Of a stretch of 64,000 nucleotides of DNA, positions 63,222 to 64,000 are shown piece after piece. Each line of letters opens with the position of its first letter. Within the stretch, counting starts at the first letter, position 1. A program made the translations under genes and the position numbers. Origin of the DNA: Lachnospiraceae bacterium (GTDB lineage Bacteria > Bacillota > Clostridia > Lachnospirales > Lachnospiraceae); contig JAFZWG010000074.1 of the NCBI GenBank assembly GCA_017617395.1, forward strand, positions 1 to 64,000, given 5' to 3'. Under the pieces are notes generated by a model. It saw nothing but the letters and a program-made list of their open reading frames with translations. It searched no databases and was not told where the DNA came from.

Positions 63222-64000
63222 TTACATGTATCTGTACAAATCCTCATACTGCTTCGCCGAGTTCGTCCACGAAAAATCCTTCGCCATACCGCGGTCGACG
63301 ATCTTGTTCCACTCGCGGCGGTGATCGTAGTACACGCTCTTCGCGTAGCGGATCGTGGCAAGCATCTCGTGTGCGTTGTAGTTGCAGAAACCGAAGCCGG
63401 TACCGCTGTTCTCGTACTGGTTGTACGGCTCCACCGTGTCGCGAAGACCGCCGGTCTCGCGGACGATCGGCACCGTGCCGTAGCGAAGCGCCATCAGCTG
63501 CGACAGGCCGCACGGCTCAAACAGCGAAGGCATCAGGAACGCGTCACACGCCGCGTAGATGCGGTGCGAGCGCTCGTTGTTATAGTAGATGCTCGCCGAA
63601 ACACGGTTCTTGTACTTCCACTCGAAATGGCGGAAGAGATTCTCGTACTTCGGATCGCCCGTGCCGAGCACAACGAACTGCGTATCCTCCGCGCAGATCT
63701 CCTCGATCACGTAGTCGATCAGGTCGAAGCCTTTCTGGTCCGTAAGACGCGATACCACGCCCATCATGAAGATCTTCTCGTTGACGTCGAGACCGAGCTC
63801 CTGCTGGAGAGCGCGTTTGTTCTTGCTCTTCTCCTTGCGGAACGTGATTGCGTCGTAGTTATTGTAAATGAGCGGATCCGTCGCCGGATCGTACTCCTTG
63901 TAATCGATACCGTTGACAATACCCGTAAGGCTGTTGCTGCGGGCGTTCATCAGGCCGTCCAGACCCTCGCCGTAGAACTGCGTCTTGATCTCGTTTGCGT
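63222..64000 (-). CDS. glgA: Glycogen synthase (GT5), C-terminal part, cut by window edge
   Basis: About 259 C-terminal residues of a GT-B-fold ADP-glucose:glucan transferase. The frame is open to the right edge, beginning with YGEGLDGLMNARSNSLTGIVNGID, the GlgA linker block. It continues with MGVVSRLTDQKGFDLI and the catalytic SLFEPCGLSQLMALRYGTVPIVRETGGLRDTV segment, and ends with a short helical tail. It makes alpha-1,4-glucan; other glg genes would lie to the right. Confidence 0.93.
   Translation of the reverse strand, partial: ANEIKTQFYGEGLDGLMNARSNSLTGIVNGIDYKEYDPATDPLIYNNYDAITFRKEKSKNKRALQQELGLDVNEKIFMMGVVSRLTDQKGFDLIDYVIEEICAEDTQFVVLGTGDPKYENLFRHFEWKYKNRVSASIYYNNERSHRIYAACDAFLMPSLFEPCGLSQLMALRYGTVPIVRETGGLRDTVEPYNQYENSGTGFGFCNYNAHEMLATIRYAKSVYYDHRREWNKIVDRGMAKDFSWTNSAKQYEDLYRYM

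Noticed and set aside
1..64000. rRNA, tRNA, CRISPR array, insertion sequence or prophage
   Set aside because: No tRNA-like cloverleaf, regular spaced repeats, transposase, integrase or phage structural motif was seen on either strand.

Overview
The window looks like a chromosomal segment of a GC-rich Firmicute of the class Clostridia, most likely a Lachnospiraceae-type gut or oral anaerobe. Supporting evidence: a biotin-dependent Na+ pump decarboxylase operon, an IspH-ribosomal S1 fusion, an MraZ-type dcw cluster, the plsX-acpP-rnc-smc-ftsY cluster, the priA-def-fmt-rsmB-rlmN-PP2C-prkC-rsgA-rpe cluster, and a MurE with a DNPR motif (meso-diaminopimelate). All supported genes lie on the minus strand. 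No rRNA, tRNA, CRISPR array, insertion sequence or prophage gene was seen.

Layout by coordinate: 1-1046, an edge-truncated XRE regulator with membrane segments. 1464-6608, a Na+-translocating decarboxylase operon (MmdA-type carboxyltransferase, gamma subunit, biotin carrier, beta subunit, OadA-type carboxyltransferase). 6882-8657, recA-recX behind a clear promoter and LexA box. 9055-10529, an ECF sigma factor and its membrane partner. 10670-17492, plsX-acpP-rnc-smc-ftsY. 17634-24441, folD-rimO-pgsA-flavoprotein-cmk-ispH/S1. 24594-34467, a ten-gene Mrp-type cation/proton antiporter operon with four large antiporter-like subunits. 34648-35232, a secreted surface protein. 35406-44670, the division/cell-wall cluster mraZ-rsmH-ftsL-ftsI-murD-ftsW-ftsQ-ftsZ. 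44929-49443, ychF-lgt-feoAB. 49574-63144, murE-murF-priA-def-fmt-rsmB-rlmN-PP2C-prkC-rsgA-rpe. 63222-64000, an edge-truncated glycogen synthase.

Two systems fit together physiologically: the decarboxylase would extrude Na+ during decarboxylation and the Mrp complex would exchange cations for protons, giving a Na+-centred energy economy (inference). The dcw cluster lacks mraY and murG at their usual positions, and murE/murF have moved next to priA.

The most unusual signal is a short DNA word. AAAATGC and its complement occur about 42 times by hand count, and the longer GGAAAATGC 13 times. They lie in both orientations, in several reading phases and in intergenic DNA, where base composition predicts roughly 5 and 0.4. 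It often imposes codons (AAT, TTT, GCA) that the neighbouring sequence otherwise seems to use less. One inverted pair forms a hairpin between ftsQ and ftsZ. It resembles a DNA uptake sequence or another genome-wide recognition word, which to my knowledge is not established for this lineage.
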